A stretch of 31,030 nt of DNA from Emiliania huxleyi CCMP1516. Taxonomy: Eukaryota; Haptophyta; Isochrysidales; Noelaerhabdaceae. The notes below the pieces were generated by a model. It was given only the letters and a program-made list of their open reading frames with translations. It did no database searches and had not been told where the DNA came from. Where the stretch lies: NCBI RefSeq assembly GCF_000372725.1, contig NW_005200000.1:2501-33530 (forward strand). Reading direction: 5' to 3'. Shown here piece by piece: positions 17,117 to 26,100 of this stretch (its first letter is position 1; each line of letters opens with the position of its first letter). Position numbers and translations under genes: made by a program.

Positions 17117-17300
17117 CTACTCGCCGCCCTCGGCGGTTGTGGCCTCCTGGTCCTTCATCAGCTTGCCCACCAGCCCGTCCATGTCGCCGGAGTTCTCCGC
17201 CTTGCCGCGCTTGCGCAGGTGCGTCGTCGCCTTGATGGAGGGGTCGACGGCTATGCAGCCCCACGCCACGCCACACAGGAACGTCGCCTCTGACACTGCT
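17117..17300 (-). CDS. Possible last exon of a small minus-strand gene, unknown function
   Basis: The minus-strand frame reads AVSEATFLCGVAWGCIAVDP, then SIKATTHLRKRGKAENSGDM, and ends EATTAEGGE with a stop at 17117-17119. It has a short hydrophobic stretch followed by a charged lysine/glutamate tail, looking more like real protein than the opposite-strand frames. A preceding CAACAG could be its acceptor (about 17300). No upstream exon could be fixed, because the open frame continues into the antisense of the sulfotransferase gene. I do not recognise a family. Confidence 0.3.
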
Positions 17301-17443
17301 GTTGTGCTAGGGGGGCACAGCGAGAGTGCTCGCCTCCCCAGGCATCGTTTCGGAACAAAAGAAAAGCACCTCCAAGTAAAACGCGCGTCCTTCCAACTAT
17401 TGCAATAGTCGGCGTGGAACAACGATGTGTGTATGCATGTAAT

Positions 17444-19314
17444 ATGCGTCGACGCCGAGCGCTGGCGGCGCCGCCACCGCCCAGCAACGCCACCCCCTCC
17501 TGTGATCTCGACTGCGGCCTGGGCCGGCTCCGCGTCGAGTACGGTGGCTGGCCGGCCTGCGAGGCCTGCCCACGCACGTCGCCGGGCTGCGCCGCGGTCG
17601 TCATCGACAGGTGAGCAACAATAGCAGTGGCTTGTGTGAGCAGCTGAGATGCTCTCAGAGCTGGTGACCCCCGAGCAAGTTGGGCTGATCGCCGCCAGCC
17701 ATGTTCGGGCCCGAGATCCCTGTTGGAGCCCCGTGGGCAGGCGGGCACCGCTCAAACGCCACCCTCCCTCAGGCACGTCGAGAAGAACGGCGGCTCCACG
17801 TTCCGCTCGTTGCTCGAGCAGAATTCGCGGCACGGCCGCTGCGTCCGCGGCGGCAACCCCAGGCCGTGGGATGTAGCGGAGGTCAGCGACGCTCTGCGGC
17901 GCGGGCAGCGGGTCTGTGCCGAGGTGGCGAGGGCAGAGGGTTGGGGGCAGAAGAGAGGAGGAGGGGAGTGACGCCCGTCTCTCTCGTCGCCTCAGGCACA
18001 CGGGGAGGTCGGCTACCTCTTTTGGTCGCGCGACGTGCCTCGCCTGCGCGCACTCGGCGTCAGTGCAGGTGGCTGCTCTGGCGTCAAGGTGTTCCTGCGC
18101 GTGCGTGAGCCCTTTGCGTGGTACGTCTCTTGGTTCCGTTGGGAGGCGGGCTACCGCGGCCTCGTGCGGCTCAACGAGAGCACGGTGCCCGCCAACCTGC
18201 AGGCGCGCGCGTGGCTAGCCAGCCGCACTCGTACTCTGGAACCGTGTGGAAGCAGCGCTGGCCTTTGAATCGCGCTGGGGGCGTCCGACAGGCGGGCGCG
18301 ATGGAGCACCCTGCTGAGACTCTCCTCCCAATTCAGGCGCGGAAGCTGCTCATTGGCGCGCTCGCCGTCACCTGGCCCCGCGGGCTGGCGGGGCTGCCCC
18401 GGATGCAGCTCATCGTCGGGCCCAAGCGCTACCTCGCGGAGCCGCCCTCTGGTGCGCTCTCTGCCGAGGAGAGGCGGCGCCTCGAGCTCGCCCTGGCCTC
18501 GGCAGACGCTCGCCCGCCGGGGCTCTCCCGCGCCACGAAGCCCCCGAGCCGCATGCGCCTTTGGCGGCAGGCGGATCTCGTCGGCCCCACCGAGCGGATG
18601 GCCGAATTTGCGGTTCTCGCGGCGCGGCTGGCCGGCGGGTGTGGGCCACGCATCACCAGAGGCATGCCGGTGGTGAGGCGCCGTCCACACATCCTCGCGT
18701 GACACAAACAGGTGGCTCAGCTCCACCTTCGCGACGCAAAACACATTTGCACGACTCGCGGAGCTCAGCGAGCCGGGCGAGGGCGAGGGCGAGGGCCGCT
18801 ATCGCTGCCGCGGGCGCAAGGTGAAGGGCGAGTGGGTGGGCGTCGAGTACTGCCGCACCCCGACGGCGAGCCAGGCGCGGTCCGGGGGAGAGGCTGCCGA
18901 GATGCCGGCGAGGGATGACGAGGGCGTGGACCGGGTGACCCGCCCCTCCTCCCAAACCCCACCCCCGCCCCTCAGCTCTGCGGCGAGGACGACCCGGCGC
19001 TGCCCGCGTGCCGCGCCATGGTCCGCCGAATCGCTGCCGACGATCACTGGTTGCACGACGCCGCCGTCGCCCGCTTCGAGGCGACGCTGGCCGCGCACGA
19101 GGGGGGTGACTTTCGGCGCGAGGTGGCCGCGCAACGCGACAACGCCGCGGCGCTCGAGCGGCGCGAGTGCCACGCCCACCCGCCGTGCCGGAGGGCGGCG
19201 GCCGCCCGCGGCGCGGTGCGCTCACCGCGGTGCTCGGCGGGCCGCGCAAATGCCAACCCGCACGTCAACCCGAGGATCGGCGCGCAGCTGGCCGCGTGCA
19301 GGCTCGAGGCGTGA
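17444..19314 (+). CDS. P-loop sulfotransferase-like protein, six exons
   Basis: Exons 17444-17610, 17773-17923, 17996-18217, 18337-18638, 18712-18874 and 18976-19314 join in frame to 447 residues. Splicing exon 1 to 2 produces IDRHVEKNGGSTFRSLLE, the 5'-phosphosulfate loop of PAPS-dependent sulfotransferases (pattern H.xK.GG[ST]) at about residues 57-69. Exon 3 gives FLRVREPFAWYVSWF, the 3'-phosphate site (Arg143 ... Ser151, spacing +8 as usual). Exon 4 holds DLVGPTERMAEF, like the V-G-x-T-E-R segment before the C-terminal helices. Such enzymes transfer sulfate from PAPS to carbohydrates or other acceptors, generally in the Golgi; this acceptor is unknown. No clear signal anchor is visible at the N-terminus, so an upstream exon may be missing. 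Introns mix GT and GC donors; the exon 3 and 5 donors are the least certain. Confidence 0.8.
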
Positions 19315-19324
19315 GTCACGCCGC

Positions 19325-19396
19325 GAATTCTTTTCTCCTAAGTTAGTGCCAGTGCGCGCCAGTCCCGTGCCCAGCACAGGGTAAAATTCTTCTTCT
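19325..19396 (+). mobile_element. Solo retroelement 3' tail downstream of the sulfotransferase gene
   Basis: TTAGTGCCAGTGCGCGCCAG, then TCCCGTGCCCAG, then GTAAAATTCTTCTTC (19343-19396), the same tail as at 8166 and 8841. It is preceded at 19325-19338 by another GAATTCTTTTCTCC piece, possibly an older insertion into whose T-rich end this one inserted. It starts 11 bp after the gene's stop codon and could supply 3'-UTR sequence. Confidence 0.75.
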
Positions 19397-19619
19397 CAGG
19401 AGCGCGGTGCAGCGCAGGGCTGGCGAGTTGAGGCCCCGCCCACCCAGGGTACCTAGGTACCCTCTCCGAGGACCCGTTGGGGCTCTGCTCCAAGAGAGCG
19501 TGGTGTGCCTCGCAGAGCGTGCGTGTGCCTCGCCAGAGCGCAGGGCCAGTGCGCGCGCCGCGTCGTCACGCCCGTCGGAGAGGGCTCATACCTGCAGCTC
19601 GAAGGAGTCCTCTCCGACG

Positions 19620-21026
19620 ATGGGGCCTGCAGCGCCCGCTGACGGCGGCGCTGCTGCCGACCGTGCTGAGCCCGGTCCCTCGCGCGGCCGCGAGCGGCTG
19701 CCGGAGGCTGGCTATCTCATCTTTGGCGACTCGTTCAGCCGCATCTTTAGCCTCGTCCGCCACGTCGAGATTGGCATCAAGCCGTACAAGGGCGGCAGTG
19801 CCAAGGGGCTCACCAAGCCCGGCAACACAAACCGCGCGGACATCGCCAAGACGCTTGCGCAGCGGCCGGGCACTCACACGGCCGTCTTCGTCTTTGGGAG
19901 CGTCGATGTGCACATGTCGTACTACTATTGCAAGTACGGCCGCGAGCCGCCCGAGGAGATTGACCTCGAGGCAATCGCACGCGCCTACGTCGCCTTTGTC
20001 GCCGGTCTGCCCGGGCCGGCACAGAGGCTCGTCGTCGGCGCATACCCGTCCAGCCTGATCGAGGCGGAGAGCGTGCCGAAGAGCGTGGCCGCGTACGGCG
20101 TGCTGAGCGAGGCGCAGGCGGCGAGGGTGGACCTCGCCGACTGCTCGCTCGCGGCGCGGCAGGGCCGCACGCGCGCCTTCAACGCAGCCCTGCGCGCCGC
20201 CTGCGCGGAGCACGCTGCGGTCGACTTTGTCGACATTTGCGACGAGCTGCTCGACCCGGCGACGCTGCAGCTGCGGCCGGCCTACCTCGACATCTCGACT
20301 TGCAACATCCACGTCGTCTGGGAGACGACCATTCTGCTCTGGCTGCAGCGGCGCCGAGCGCGCGAGAGGACCGCCCTCGCCTCGGAGCCTTGTCGGAGCC
20401 TTGGCGCGGGCCCTTCCTGTAGGCTGCCGTGGCTGCGCGAGAGGACCGACTCGCGCTTCGAGAGCCGGATGAGGCGGAGCCTGAGCCGGTATCTGAGGGA
20501 CAAGGAGCTCGAGATGGCGGCCAAGGGCATCGCGATCACCAGAGTCCACGAGAGCGAGGGAGGAGGCGGCGGCGGGTCCGGCGAGGGCAGCGGCGGCGGC
20601 GGCGAGGGCAGCGGTGGCGGCGAGGGCAGCGGCGGCGGCGAGGGCAGCGGCGGCGGCGAGGGCAGCGGCGGCGGCGAGGGCAGCGGCGCCGCCGCCGGCA
20701 AGGAGGGCGGTAGCAAGGAGAGCGGTGGCAAGGCTGGTGGTGGTAGCGATGAGGGTGGCGGCGAGGGCGAGGCGCGGGCGAGGGGACTATTGGCCCGCGG
20801 GCGAGGAGGTGGCGGCGAGGGGGGCGGCGGCGAGAACGGCGGCGAGGACGAGTGGGAGGTCGTCTCGAGGGCGGGCCGGAGAAAGGGGAGGAGCGGAGCG
20901 CCGCCGGGGTCAGCTCCTCACTCGGGCGGCTCTGCGACGATGGGCGCACAGAGGGGCGCCAGTGGGACATCATCTGGGTGGGGAAGCGGGGCGCATCGGG
21001 AATGGAGGAGACGAGACGGGCGATAG
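19620..21026 (+). CDS. SGNH/GDSL-hydrolase-like protein with Gly-rich tail
   Basis: Single open frame of 468 residues from ATG 19620. LIFGDSFSR (Gly36-Asp37-Ser38) matches block I of the SGNH fold, with Ser38 as candidate nucleophile. FVFGSVDVHM (93-98) sits where block III (G-x-N-D) is expected but lacks the Asn. DISTCNIH (224-231) supplies a candidate Asp/His pair, spaced more widely than the usual D-x-x-H. About residues 25-245 form the domain. After that the protein is basic (RMRRSLSRYLRDKELEM) and then a disordered EGSGGG repeat region to the end. The missing Asn suggests either a divergent hydrolase or a non-catalytic relative; the substrate is unknown. An in-frame extension upstream of 19620 overlaps the retroelement tail, so I reject it. 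The codon use is strongly GC3-biased, as in its neighbours. Confidence 0.6.
   Translation: MGPAAPADGGAAADRAEPGPSRGRERLPEAGYLIFGDSFSRIFSLVRHVEIGIKPYKGGSAKGLTKPGNTNRADIAKTLAQRPGTHTAVFVFGSVDVHMSYYYCKYGREPPEEIDLEAIARAYVAFVAGLPGPAQRLVVGAYPSSLIEAESVPKSVAAYGVLSEAQAARVDLADCSLAARQGRTRAFNAALRAACAEHAAVDFVDICDELLDPATLQLRPAYLDISTCNIHVVWETTILLWLQRRRARERTALASEPCRSLGAGPSCRLPWLRERTDSRFESRMRRSLSRYLRDKELEMAAKGIAITRVHESEGGGGGGSGEGSGGGGEGSGGGEGSGGGEGSGGGEGSGGGEGSGAAAGKEGGSKESGGKAGGGSDEGGGEGEARARGLLARGRGGGGEGGGGENGGEDEWEVVSRAGRRKGRSGAPPGSAPHSGGSATMGAQRGASGTSSGWGSGAHREWRRRDGR
20572..20700 (+). repeat. 18-bp coding minisatellite GGCGGCGGCGAGGGCAGC
   Basis: About six tandem units encode EGSGGG within the C-terminal tail of the SGNH-like protein. 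The unit length is a multiple of three, so copy-number change would keep frame. On the opposite strand it gives a Pro-rich open frame that is not real. Confidence 0.9.
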
Positions 21027-21203
21027 AGAGTTAGAGACTCATAGAGAGACACCCACCCACGTCATAAAGTTGTGTTATTTCTCGATATACTACAACAGGA
21101 GCGACTCGGGCGGCGCGTTCGAGTCTCCGTGCATTGATGAGACCAGTCTGAGCACAAGAGTCTGAGACGTGAGACGGGCGAAACGGCGCACGCGACAGCG
21201 GCG
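21027..21203. other. Short spacer between convergent genes
   Basis: Holds the 3' flanks of the SGNH-like gene and of the ankyrin-like gene. It includes a relatively AT-rich segment (about 21061-21100). No clear polyadenylation signal. Confidence 0.4.
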
Positions 21204-22573
21204 TCACCGTGACGGCGTCAGCGCGGAGGAGGTCGCGCTGGCCGCCGCTACGTCGACGCCAAGCTCGTGTGAGTCGGCACGTTCGAGCAGCAAATCGACG
21301 TCCCAGAACCATCGCCAGGCCAGCTGCTCGACGACAAGGAGCAGCGCCTGAGCCGAAGAGCCAGAGTGGAGCAGATGGGTGCGGAGAGGGCCGCTGTGGC
21401 GAGGCGCGCTGCTCCGCGGTGCGAACGGGCGTGGGGTTGGGTGCGCACCTCGGTCGGCAGCACCGCCGGCGACGCCCCTTCGCGCGCAGCACAGAGCAGC
21501 AGCGTGCGCACGGCCGCGCGGAAGCGAGGAGGGTAGGCGGCGTGTGAGGATGGCGTCCACGGCGCTGCGGCGAGCCTAGAGAGCCAGCAGCAGAGCGGCT
21601 CGAGCTTCTCTCCCCGTCCGGGCGGACGGACGGGGGCTGCTGCGACGCCCAGACGCGCAGAGAGCGAGCTGCTGAGCCGCCTGCTCAAAGGCGCGCAGGC
21701 TGGCCAGCCGGATCCCGACGCGAACCTGGAGGGGGCCTGGGGTGATCTCGGGTCATCTCGGGTCATCTCCGTGGTAAGGGCGGGGCGGTGGTGGTGGTGA
21801 CGGGGTGGTGGGCCGGGGTGTTGACGGGTCGGGGTTGGGTCCGCCTCGCCGCACAGCACGTAGTTTGCGTCGCGATGGCTGGCGTACTCGTCGTAGCAGC
21901 CGCGCACGTCCTTGCCTCCGCCGCCGCGGAGCGCGAAGAGCGCTCTCCGGCTCAGGGCCAGCGCGTCGGCAAGGCTGCCTCCGCCGGCGCCTCGGGGCAG
22001 GTGGCCTTCCGAGGCGAGCGTGGCGAGCAGCGATGGGCCAGCTGGCGTGCAGGCCGAGGCGAGCATCACCTGGCGCACCCTCTCCTGTCGGCGCGCCTCC
22101 GCCGCGGCGGCGGCCCCGCTCAGCGGCGGCGCCTCGCCTCGCGGCCGCCGCCGCTGCAGCAGCAGCCGGACCATCGCCACGCGCACGCGGCAGGAGAGAC
22201 GCGGGTGGTGGAGGGCTACCTGGAGGCAGCTCAGCTTGCCGTGCCGCGCGAGCACGGTCGACGCGAGCAGCAAGAGCACTGCTCTCCGGTGGCCGCCGAG
22301 CGCTGCGGCTGTGAGGGCCCTCTCCCTGCTGATGCTGGGCTGAGCCGCGATGGCGCGGCTTAGCGCTTCGACATCGCCCGTGGAGGCGGCGTCGACGAGG
22401 CGAGCCGCGACGCACGCAGGCGACGAGCAGGAGTGGTTAGGGTTAGGGTTAGGGGTTAGCACGTCGGCGAAGCTAGCCGACGTGCCGCCACGAACGCGAA
22501 TCAGCGTCTGCCGAGTCGCTGCCGCGTCCACCTCCAGTCCCTCGACCGCCGCAGACATCGCGGCGAGTGACAT
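21204..22573 (-). CDS. Ankyrin-repeat-like protein, multi-exon
   Basis: Starts MSLAAMSAAVEGLEVDAAAT at 22573. The region LVDAASTGDVEALSRAI then ALTAAALGGHRRAVLLLLAS has the helix pattern of ankyrin repeats (A-A-x-x-G-x-x-x-x-V-x-x-L-L), and a similar pattern may continue in RVRVAMVRLLLQ. Exon 1 is 22573-21860 (238 codons, GT donor). Intron 1 contains GATGACCCGA repeats and ends near 21726. Central splicing is unclear: a frame change lies around 21540, where TRRLPSS in one frame gives way to PPRFRAAVRTLLLCAAREG in another, so there is an unseen intron or a frameshift. From there the exon runs to 21449, and the last exon, 21347-21204, encodes ALLLVVEQLAWRWFWDVDLL and ends in TPSR. Ankyrin repeats mediate protein binding; the partner is unknown. 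TTAGGG-type repeats occur in frame inside exon 1. Confidence 0.5.
22437..22457. repeat. Telomere-type repeat (TTAGGG, about 3 copies) in coding sequence
   Basis: GTTAGGGTTAGGGTTAGGGG lies inside exon 1 of the ankyrin-like gene. On the coding strand it reads TPNPNPN in frame between FADVL and HSCSSPACV. No acceptor AG follows closely, so it is probably translated rather than spliced out, in contrast to the TOP3B array. Confidence 0.85.
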
Positions 22574-22630
22574 TGGCGCAGTGGTGACATGCTTGTGGAA
22601 CGGAACGGTGTCGCGCCAGTCTGCGGTCGC

Positions 22631-23075
22631 CCGAAAAAGAATTTAAACAAAACAACTCTCTCTCACAGCAGACAGGCTCGACACAGGTGCGAACTGGCGC
22701 GTGCTAGTACTATCACCGGCACACCACCGGAGCCGCCTAAGCGACTCCGTTAAGAACGGCAATGCACTTAGCTCCGTGCACAATGCCGCTGTCCCCGCAC
22801 GCTAGCTCGTTCACCGTCTGCCACGCCACGGCGGTGTGGAGAACGACAGACAAGCGCTGCATCTGCAGCCCGTGCCAGTTCTTGGTGGTCCATGTGACCT
22901 CATCGAGGTGCTGAGCGTGCGAAAGTTTGTTACTCAGCTGGTCCGCCGCCTGCCGAAGAATTCTGCGGACGCCGTCCCCGAAGCCGCCGAACGTCTCGAA
23001 GTCGAGCAAACGCAGGTCGCAATTCTTCTCCCGCGCAAACCGGTAGTCGCCCTTCTTGTAGGGGGCCGTCACAGG
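22631..23075 (-). pseudogene. Retroelement copy B: putative reverse-transcriptase C-terminus and 3' tail
   Basis: Minus-strand translation from about 23066 reads YKKGDYRFAREKNCDLRLLD, FETFGGFGDGVRRIL, LDEVTWTTKNWHGLQMQRLS and VHGAKCIAVLNGVA, with a stop at 22737-22739. It is clearly paralogous to copy C. The block (acidic-Leu-Leu-x-F-E-[TS]-F-G-G, then W[TS]-x-[RK]-[NS]-W, then Q[RK][LI]S-V-x-[LI]-H) resembles what I remember of the C-terminal region of LINE-type reverse transcriptases in algae and dinoflagellates. The tail (22631-22736) is diverged but ends AAATTCTTTTTCGGG. The 5' end meets the tail of copy C. No catalytic YxDD is present, so it is truncated. Confidence 0.6.
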
Positions 23076-23085
23076 TGCCCCGAAA

Positions 23086-23500
23086 AAGAATTTTACCTTG
23101 GAACACTGGGCACGGGACTGGCGCGCACTGGCACTAGCACAGGTACACCACTGGAGCCGCCTAAGCGACTCCCGCGAGGACGGCGAGGCACTTAGCTCCG
23201 TGCACTCGACCGCCCTCGCCGCTGGCAAGCTCATTCACAATCTGCTCTGCGATGGCCGTGTGAAGAACGACTGAGATGCGCTGCTTCTGCAGCCCCAGCC
23301 AGCTCTTGGTGGTCCAAGTCACCTCATCGAGGTACTGGGCCCGCGTCAGCTTGTTCTGCAGCACGTTCGCCGCCCCGCAGAGGATCTCGCCGACCCCCTT
23401 CCCAAACCCACCGAACGACTCGAACAGCAGCAGCCGCACGTCGACGTCCTTGTCCTCCCTGGCGTAGCGATACTCGCCGCCATAGGACGGTATGCGGCGA
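23086..23500 (-). pseudogene. Retroelement copy C: putative reverse-transcriptase C-terminus and 3' tail
   Basis: Minus-strand translation reads GGEYRYAREDKDVDVRLLLF, ESFGGFGKGVGEILCG, LDEVTWTTKSWLGLQKQRIS and HGAKCLAVLAGVA, with a stop at 23161-23163. The tail to 23091 carries CTAGTGCCAGTGCGCGCCAG, TCCCGTGCCCAG and GTAAAATTCTTTTTCGGGG. It lies in the same orientation as copy B and directly upstream of it, so one inserted next to or into the other. Upstream of about 23500 the frame continues only through low-complexity sequence. Most similar to the plus-strand copy at 8028. Confidence 0.65.
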
Positions 23501-23519
23501 TCGCCGCCCACTACCCTGC

Positions 23520-23680
23520 CCCCCCTAGTATGCCATCGACCAGTCCCCTGCCCCCTCTCGCCCTTGCTCTTCCTCTCTCCCTCCATTCCCTCGCCCCCAT
23601 ACCCCTCACACTCCCCTCCATCCCCCTCCCCCTCCCCCTCGCCTCCCTCTCCCTTAGCGCGGTAGGGCCCATGCCCCTCG
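23520..23680. repeat. Pyrimidine-rich low-complexity tract
   Basis: Plus strand is nearly all C/T (CCCCTCCATCCCCCTCCCCC and similar). On the minus strand it reads as Gly/Glu-rich peptide, which is not evidence of a gene. Confidence 0.85.
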
Positions 23681-23689
23681 ACCATGTTC

Positions 23690-24420
23690 CGCACGCCTCC
23701 GCGTCGCGTGCCTTTGGCGGGAAGGCCGCCTGCAGCCGCAGCCGCCTCGCCGCCTCTTACACCAGAATGCCTCATCTCGGCATACTCAGATATTCATAGC
23801 GGCCGGTCGCTCGAGCGCGCCCCGCGCCTCGCTAGGGCTCACCGTGCCGCTGTAGCGCGCCCCTCAGCCAGACAGGCACCTTCTCGAGTGCCCTCGGGGC
23901 GCTGCATCGCCCGCGACATGCCTCCTCGTGGCGCGCGATGCAAACCAGAGACAGCAGACAGCTGGCCTGCTCGAGTCGATCGAGCGCGACGCCCTACTTC
24001 GCTGTATCGAGCGACCTCTCGGCGCGCCACACATGCGCTGGCCGCCTTCGCGAGGCGCCCTGCGCCTCCTCTACACGCACCGCACGCCTCCGCGTCGCGT
24101 GCCTTTGGCGGGAAGGCCGCCTGCAGCCGCAGCCGCCTCGCCGCCTCTTACACGAGCATGCCTCATCTCGGCATACTCAGACGTTCATAGCGGCCGCCCG
24201 CTCGAGCGCGCCCCGCGCCTCGCTAGGGCTCACCGGGCTGCTCTAGCGCGCCCCTCAGCCGCGCAGGCGCCCTCTCGGGTGCCCCTGGGGTGCTGCATCG
24301 CTATCGACGTGCCGCCGTGTGGCGCGCGATGCAGACCAGAGGCAGCGCGACGCTCGACTCGGCCCCGTCGCGAGACCTCTCGGCGCGCTTTACACACGGG
24401 CCACCTTTGCGAGGTGCGCC
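23690..24420. repeat. ~393-bp tandem duplication
   Basis: The block at 23694-23870 (starts CGCCTCCGCGTCGCGTGCCT) recurs at 24087-24262 at about 97% identity. The following parts (23871-24085 and 24263-24420) are also alignable but more diverged, sharing for example GGCGCGCGATGCA and GACCTCTCGGCGCGC. No coding pattern is conserved better than the rest, so it is a duplicated non-coding unit, or an exon I cannot recognise. Confidence 0.85.
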
Positions 24421-26100
24421 GCGGCCGTGGTGGTTATCTACTCCGCCTACACGCGCAGATCGACCAACGCTCGAGTCGACAGTCGCTCGGCCTAACCTGC
24501 TTTGCTCTCTTGCAGCAGCAGGATCGCTTGTCTCTCGCTGCGCGCCTCCGCTGCCTTCGCGCAAGCAATCGTGTCAAGGTGAGCAATCGAGAATAGCTAG
24601 CATATCCCGCCCGTAGCGACACACTTCGGTGCCGCTCAGCGAGCACTCGGTCGCCACAACGAACACTGACTGACCCACATGCGACATGGACATCGGTCCT
24701 GTGGTGGGCGAACTCTCCGGAGGAGTTGTGCCCGGGACATGTGGGAGCGGCCCGTGGCGAGTGCCCCACGGGCCTTGCTATACGAGTCTCGAGTGCCGCC
24801 CCGTCCCCTACCGGCCTAGCCGGGAGGGTGCGCGAGACCCCTGGACCTCGCGCACTTCTCATCATCCATAGAGCATCAACGAGTTTTGCGACGAGACCCC
24901 TGGACGCAAAACGCTCTCGGCGAGAGCCACAAGAAGGCGTCCACACAGCAAGCCGCTCGTCGGACAGGCGTGCTCGCTCGATGCCGGCGAGCGCATTGCG
25001 CACGCTTTGGACGGTGGCGAAGCCAAAAACACCGATGGTGGCCGTCCGCTGGCGTGAGCGGCGGCGGTCGAGACCTCACCCTTCGCGCCGACGACCCAAC
25101 CTTACGCGGAACAACCCAACCCAGGCCCAACAACCCAACCCAACCCAAAAAGCACGATTCTCCTGTTGGGCCCTCACCCTGTCTGCACGTCTCGCGCGCG
25201 CGTGAACAGGGCTCCAGGCCCCAAATGACGCGTGAGTGTTAGATTTGTTTGGTATTGCTAAAAATCTCTCTCTCTGAATGTGGGAAGCCCGGGTAGCTGA
25301 CCCGGGTAGCTATGAGTCTTTGTGTGTGTAATACGCCTCCGAGTTGCTATGAGTCTTTGTGTGTGTAATACGTCTACAAGCGGCTATGACTGCAGTCTTC
25401 GACCATCTGAGCCCCCCCCCCCCCTTGGGTTCTTTGGCCTAAAGGGCCCCCCCCCCCCCCCCCCCTCCCCGTCTGGCCCCCGCCCTTCCTCCCCTCCCCT
25501 TCCGTCCCAGCCTCACTCATCCCTCTCTCGCCACGTCGCCTGCAGGTGCAGGGAAACGCGAAACGGAAACTGATGGGCTTGCCCATCCCGGAGTGGTTCG
25601 ATCCCACATGAATCCGAGACGGTGATGGGGGCGTCTCGGCGGTCTCAGGCCCAGTGAGGTAGTGCGCCAGACCATCCCGGATCCTGCTGAACAAGCTCCT
25701 CTTGTAGCTCGATCGGTCACACCGCCATCGCCGTCGGGGAGAGGGGGGACGACACTGCTTCGGCAGCGTGCACCTCGATCCTGTACCGTGTTTGTTATGA
25801 CCCCCCCCGATGAACACACCAGTGAGGGAGGGCGAGACGATCGAGGGGTCCCGTACCACGCGGAATCGGCCCTATCCAGTGCTCAAGTGCTCAATGTGGG
25901 AAGAATGTGCAGGCAAGAAAAAACGCGACGCACGCAAGACCCTTCTTCGCGCTGGTTTGCGACCACCGCCGAGCCGCGTGAACCCGGGCCACATCTTCAC
26001 GACCAGAGAGTCTTCGCGCTGAATTACTCGCCCTCGGTTCGATCTCTCCCCATCCGGCCCGTCCACGGTCGCAGCCGACTTCCGGCACGAAGAGGCTCCA
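24421..26100. other. Repeat-rich region without a convincing gene
   Basis: Contents: a hairpin GCCCGTGG/CCACGGGC (about 24750-24773); two related stretches around GAGACCCCTGGAC (24834 and 24894); CCCAACCCAACAA-type simple repeats (25095-25148); a direct duplication of CTATGAGTCTTTGTGTGTGT (25311 and 25348); and C-runs of 13 (25412-25424) and 19 (25447-25465). Frames on both strands lack recognisable motifs. The last 300 bp presumably include the promoter of the gene at 26101. Confidence 0.4.

Noticed and set aside
17117..18001. 294-codon minus-strand open frame
   Set aside because: Most of it is antisense to sulfotransferase exons with conserved motifs; only the last ~60 codons look protein-like and are listed separately at low confidence.
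19407..19619. N-terminal extension of the SGNH-like gene
   Set aside because: Lacks an ATG of its own at the frame start and directly follows the retroelement tail; the first good ATG is at 19620.
23161..23775. Full 204-codon minus-strand open frame as one protein
   Set aside because: The N-terminal half is translation of a simple pyrimidine tract (Gly/Glu repeats); only the C-terminal ~110 codons are shared with the other copies.
24434..25003. 189-codon minus-strand open frame
   Set aside because: No motif, no codon-bias contrast with other frames, and it crosses duplicated sequence and a hairpin.
25585..25615. tRNA-like GGTTCGATCCC
   Set aside because: A T-loop-like string only; no acceptor or anticodon stem can be paired around it. 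The same applies to GGTTCGATCTC near 26037.
25374..25859. 161-codon minus-strand open frame
   Set aside because: Half of it is Gly-rich translation of the C-runs; no recognisable domain.
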